Origin: Ketobacter sp964016105
GTDB taxonomy: Bacteria > Pseudomonadota > Gammaproteobacteria > Pseudomonadales > Ketobacteraceae
Direction of reading: 5' to 3'
NCBI GenBank assembly: GCA_964016105.1
Contig: CAXHEX010000002.1
Location: 124,001 to 188,000 of the forward strand
Length of the DNA stretch: 64,000 nt
Shown: positions 61,124 to 64,000 of the stretch, piece by piece
Layout of the letters: each line of letters begins with the position of its first letter
Numbering within the stretch: the first letter of the stretch is position 1
The notes under the pieces: model-generated
Told to the model about the DNA's origin: nothing
Databases searched by the model: none
The model's input: only the letters and a program-made list of their open reading frames with translations
Program-made: the position numbers and the translations under genes

Positions 61124-63181
61124 TTAAATTTTCAGCTGCTTAATCGCAGTTTCTAATGCTTCTTCCCTGGCAGCTATGATATCACCAATGGCTCCAGATG
61201 TTGGCTTTTTTTCTCTGTCATGGGTGTCTTTTATTGAACCTGAACCATATTTAAGGTCCAAATACAGGCTGGTAATCCGGTCTATTTCTTCGCCCTGGAG
61301 GGGTAAAATTTTGACCACTCTATCGCCAAAGTCCTTCGGCCCTTCTCCAGCCCATCTCTTTACACCTTTCTTACGAAGTTTTTTCAAAAAAAGAAAATAC
61401 AAACGGTCAACACTGTCAATCTTATTAACTTCTTTGCGACCACCCAATATGATCCACGCCATAAACAGAAATACAATGGCGCCGACACCAGCAATCAACA
61501 TAGCGATTCGCTTAGGCGTAACCTGGCCCAGCAAACTTTTGAAGATTCCATGTTGACGATCCCTGTCAAACGACACCACATTCTTAAACCAGAGATAATC
61601 CACATAATCCGCTAGCAGCCTAAGACGGGAAAATAATGCAGTATTTCTGAACCGTTCGGGGGACAAGGGTGAGTCTTTAAGGAAGCTGATATCCGCAGTG
61701 GGGTTCATGGGGCCCATTTCAATACGAAACGGAGCAACAGCCGCAGTAGGATCGACTCTGGTCCAACCTTTTCCACGTTGCCAATATTCCACCCAGGCGT
61801 GAGCATCGTATTGATGAACCAGCAAATAGCGACCGATGGGATGAGAAGCACCACCTTGATACCCTCCCACCATACGGGCAGGTACACCTATTGAACGCAA
61901 CAAAAATACCGTGGCTCCTGCGTAATGAGAACAAAAACCTTTTTGGGTATCGAACAAAAACTTGTCTATGGTATCACCGCTCAAGGTGGGCGGACTCAGG
62001 GTGTAGACAAATTCCTCACTGCGAAAGCGATTCAGAATGGCATCCACAAACCGATCCACATCTAAACCGGAGCGCCTGAATAACGTCCTGGCCAATTGCC
62101 TTGATCGTGGATCGATGCTATCCGGCAATTGGGTATATCGATCGTAAACGTCAAGATCAAGCGAGTTGGGATCCAATTGATATTGAGTCTGACTGTGTAC
62201 ACGATAGCTAACGGGATGATCAATTTTATCCCTGCTGTAAAGCATCAAGTTGCCAGTGTGAGTATGGGGGACCCCACTGATATTTGCCCAAGGCATAGCA
62301 ATCAACCAATCGTTTCCTGTGGGCTGTAGATGAACGCTATATTGGTAGCCTTGATTTGACGGACTTACCACGGCTGCGGGTCTTAACGGACGTTGGCTAT
62401 CTGGTGAGACCGCATACCATGTTTTACCATCGAATCGATCAAACACCACAGCACGCCAGTAACGATCATTGTATGAAGGAATCTCACCATCGAATACGGC
62501 ACGAAAAGCGAGCTTTTCCGAGCGAGACAATTCTGCAATATCACCGGGTGTAATTCGATCGGATAGCCCGGTACTGTTGGTTTTAGTGTTGAGGTTGAGA
62601 CTCCAGATGGGACCTATTCGTGGAAACAAAAAAAACATCAACAGTAGCAAAGGAATGGTTTGCAACAGAAATACCAGTGCGGTGCGAATGGGGGTCCAAA
62701 TGGCAATCTTGCTATCGGATTGATTAAGCGCTATCAGCGCTGCGGTAATCAGAACCAGAACAACAAGTACATACAGCGAACTAAACAAGCCTTTGGAAAA
62801 CAAAAATTCTGTAGCCAACACAAAGTAGGACAATATCACCACCAAAAACGCATCGCGCTTGGTGTACATCTCCAGTTGCTTAAACAGGTAGGCTGTAATC
62901 AGTAAGCCCACCCCAGCTTCTGGTCCAAAAATGGTTCCGTGATGGAAAACAACTCCCGTAAACGCGATAGCCACCAGCAGAAATCGAAACCCACGCTTTG
63001 GAAAACTGGCGCGCTGACGAAAAACCTGGATGCGCCATAACAAGATTCCAGCAAAAGCCAAAACCAGCCACTGGGGCACTCTACTAATGTGGGGGTAGAC
63101 AGATAACACCACGCAAAGCATCAGTAACACGAACGCGCTGCGTGGCATGGGGAAAACCGCGCCAGGAGAACGAGACCACAT
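61124..63181 (-). CDS. tgpA: TgpA-like transmembrane transglutaminase (DUF3488)
   Basis: A 685-residue membrane protein. The N-terminus has about six helices (DUF3488 region). A large periplasmic transglutaminase-like domain follows (about residues 380-480), with catalytic Cys in GFCSHYAGATVFLLRS, His in YDAHAWVEYW and Asp in RVDPTAA. Then come a further helix near residue 570 and a C-terminal DUF4129-like cytoplasmic tail. TgpA of P. aeruginosa is essential and thought to act on cell-wall or surface proteins. It overlaps the upstream DUF58 gene by one base (TGATG), a conserved pairing. The link to the pentose genes downstream may be only positional. Confidence 0.9.
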   Translation of the reverse strand: MWSRSPGAVFPMPRSAFVLLMLCVVLSVYPHISRVPQWLVLAFAGILLWRIQVFRQRASFPKRGFRFLLVAIAFTGVVFHHGTIFGPEAGVGLLITAYLFKQLEMYTKRDAFLVVILSYFVLATEFLFSKGLFSSLYVLVVLVLITAALIALNQSDSKIAIWTPIRTALVFLLQTIPLLLLMFFLFPRIGPIWSLNLNTKTNSTGLSDRITPGDIAELSRSEKLAFRAVFDGEIPSYNDRYWRAVVFDRFDGKTWYAVSPDSQRPLRPAAVVSPSNQGYQYSVHLQPTGNDWLIAMPWANISGVPHTHTGNLMLYSRDKIDHPVSYRVHSQTQYQLDPNSLDLDVYDRYTQLPDSIDPRSRQLARTLFRRSGLDVDRFVDAILNRFRSEEFVYTLSPPTLSGDTIDKFLFDTQKGFCSHYAGATVFLLRSIGVPARMVGGYQGGASHPIGRYLLVHQYDAHAWVEYWQRGKGWTRVDPTAAVAPFRIEMGPMNPTADISFLKDSPLSPERFRNTALFSRLRLLADYVDYLWFKNVVSFDRDRQHGIFKSLLGQVTPKRIAMLIAGVGAIVFLFMAWIILGGRKEVNKIDSVDRLYFLFLKKLRKKGVKRWAGEGPKDFGDRVVKILPLQGEEIDRITSLYLDLKYGSGSIKDTHDREKKPTSGAIGDIIAAREEALETAIKQLKI

Positions 63182-64000
63182 CAGGATTCATACCTGGCAA
63201 GCTTATCGAGGCAGGCTAGCTCGTGTTGTTTGCCTGAACCAGGTGGTATTTCTAACCCCGGTAGCCGTAACCCAAAAGTTATGTTGAGCTTGGCGTATTC
63301 CAACACCAGATAACACATATTGGATAACTTGGTTTCTTTATGTTGGCCAGGCAAGCTATACCAGTCTACCCAGCGTGACTCTGATTGATAACCGTGGAAC
63401 TGCTTGGTAAACAACGCTCCCGTGCGAGCATAGGATTTCCAATCCACCATATGCAATGAATCAGACTCGGTATAGTTGCGTAACCCATCAAAATCCTCAT
63501 TTCCCTCGCTGGATTTGGCCTGCCCCATGGTTCTGTCCAAGACCAAATCATTGGGTCGTTCACAGGATATGGGTTTAGGGTATACCCAGCATGACATTTC
63601 TAAGTCAATCCAGGTCCAGGCTCGGCAAAACCCCAGGGGATAGACTGTTTCCAACTTCAAACGGCCCGGCTTAAACTTTCCACGGGATGCGGTGGGCAAC
63701 AACATTTCCATGGTAATTTTTGAATCATTAATCAGATTTTGTGGCGCTGAATAGAAACCGTGCCATCGGCATGCCACCGAATGATGATATTTCTTGCGAG
63801 ATTTGGACAGGTGCAAAGTAAATTTACTGGCTCTGCCTGCGAATGCTGATTCAGTAGTTCCCGCCGTCACCACCATCCCCGATAAATTGGAAAACGTTTG
63901 CAAAATGGATACAACGAAAAGGCTGCCCAGTAAAAAACTAAAATTCAGAATCAGCGTATTTTCGTAGTTGATTCCGGCAATAAATAAAAGAAAGGCCGTC
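63181..64000 (-). CDS. DUF58 protein (5' end beyond the window)
   Basis: The frame is open to the right edge with no stop, so the gene is partial: 272 codons are visible. The first visible residues (TAFLLFIAGINYENTLILNF and the following LLGSLFVVS) are two membrane helices, then a cytoplasmic part with the DUF58 core PNDLVLDRT and GLRNYTESDSLHMVDWKSYARTG. DUF58 proteins are usually co-encoded with a MoxR-type ATPase and a TgpA-like transglutaminase; the ATPase would lie just outside. A TTG at 63903 should not be taken as its start, since the frame continues upstream. Function is not known in detail. Confidence 0.85.
   Translation of the reverse strand, partial: TAFLLFIAGINYENTLILNFSFLLGSLFVVSILQTFSNLSGMVVTAGTTESAFAGRASKFTLHLSKSRKKYHHSVACRWHGFYSAPQNLINDSKITMEMLLPTASRGKFKPGRLKLETVYPLGFCRAWTWIDLEMSCWVYPKPISCERPNDLVLDRTMGQAKSSEGNEDFDGLRNYTESDSLHMVDWKSYARTGALFTKQFHGYQSESRWVDWYSLPGQHKETKLSNMCYLVLEYAKLNITFGLRLPGLEIPPGSGKQHELACLDKLARYES

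Overview
The window is chromosomal DNA of a gammaproteobacterium. The gene content and order closely resemble what I remember of the Pseudomonas aeruginosa block running from lpxH/ppiB through tig-clpP-clpX-lon-hupB-ppiD, a two-binding-protein Yej/Npp transporter, mltD-gloB-methyltransferase-rnhA-dnaQ, fimL, sohB, cysI-DUF934, metH and nfuA. Base composition is moderate and codon use looks uniform, so I read it as a Pseudomonadales/Oceanospirillales-like, possibly marine, bacterium. I cannot name genus or species. No phage, IS element, transposase, CRISPR array or rRNA is visible.

Layout. 1-3194: a two-gene helicase/nuclease DNA-repair operon (the helicase runs off the left edge). 3322-14977: housekeeping genes (DAHP synthase, NfuA, MetH, DUF2970 protein, sulfite/nitrite reductase with its DUF934 partner, arsenite methyltransferase, cation/proton antiporter, AcuI-like reductase). 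15019-20779: minus-strand run with sohB, an inner-membrane protein, fimL (type IV pilus regulation), dnaQ, rnhA and a methyltransferase. 20870-23404: gloB and mltD on the plus strand.

23469-34051 is the main accessory block, lying between genes (mltD and the Yej/Npp transporter) that I recall as neighbours in Pseudomonas. It holds three tandem paralogous genes for large secreted proteins built of about eight HAF-like repeats followed by two or three Ig-like domains, a fourth copy reduced to its two ends, a possible further decayed gene, and an HDOD/GAF-like signalling protein. The three full copies share near-identical 3' ends and near-identical intergenic hairpins, which points to recent tandem duplication and gene conversion.

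34217-41674: a yejA-yejA-yejB-yejE-yejF peptide transporter operon. 41684-50659: the conserved protein-quality-control cluster ppiD, hupB, lon, clpX, clpP, tig, with a clear hupB promoter, a sigma-32-like clpP promoter and several terminators. 50758-51090: tRNA-His, tRNA-Arg and tRNA-Pro. 51287-55112: folD, ppiB, lpxH, miaE and a lipid A-type acyltransferase.

55122-64000 is one dense minus-strand array, read from the right: DUF58 protein (runs off the right edge), TgpA-like transglutaminase, flippase-like membrane protein, HAD-UbiA fusion, DprE1-like oxidase, DprE2-like reductase, a lipoprotein and a small beta-barrel protein. The middle genes match the mycobacterial route to polyprenyl-phospho-D-arabinose. 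A related pathway is known in some P. aeruginosa strains, where it serves pilus glycosylation. Its tight coupling to an unknown lipoprotein and outer-membrane protein is, with the HAF-like array, the most interesting content here.
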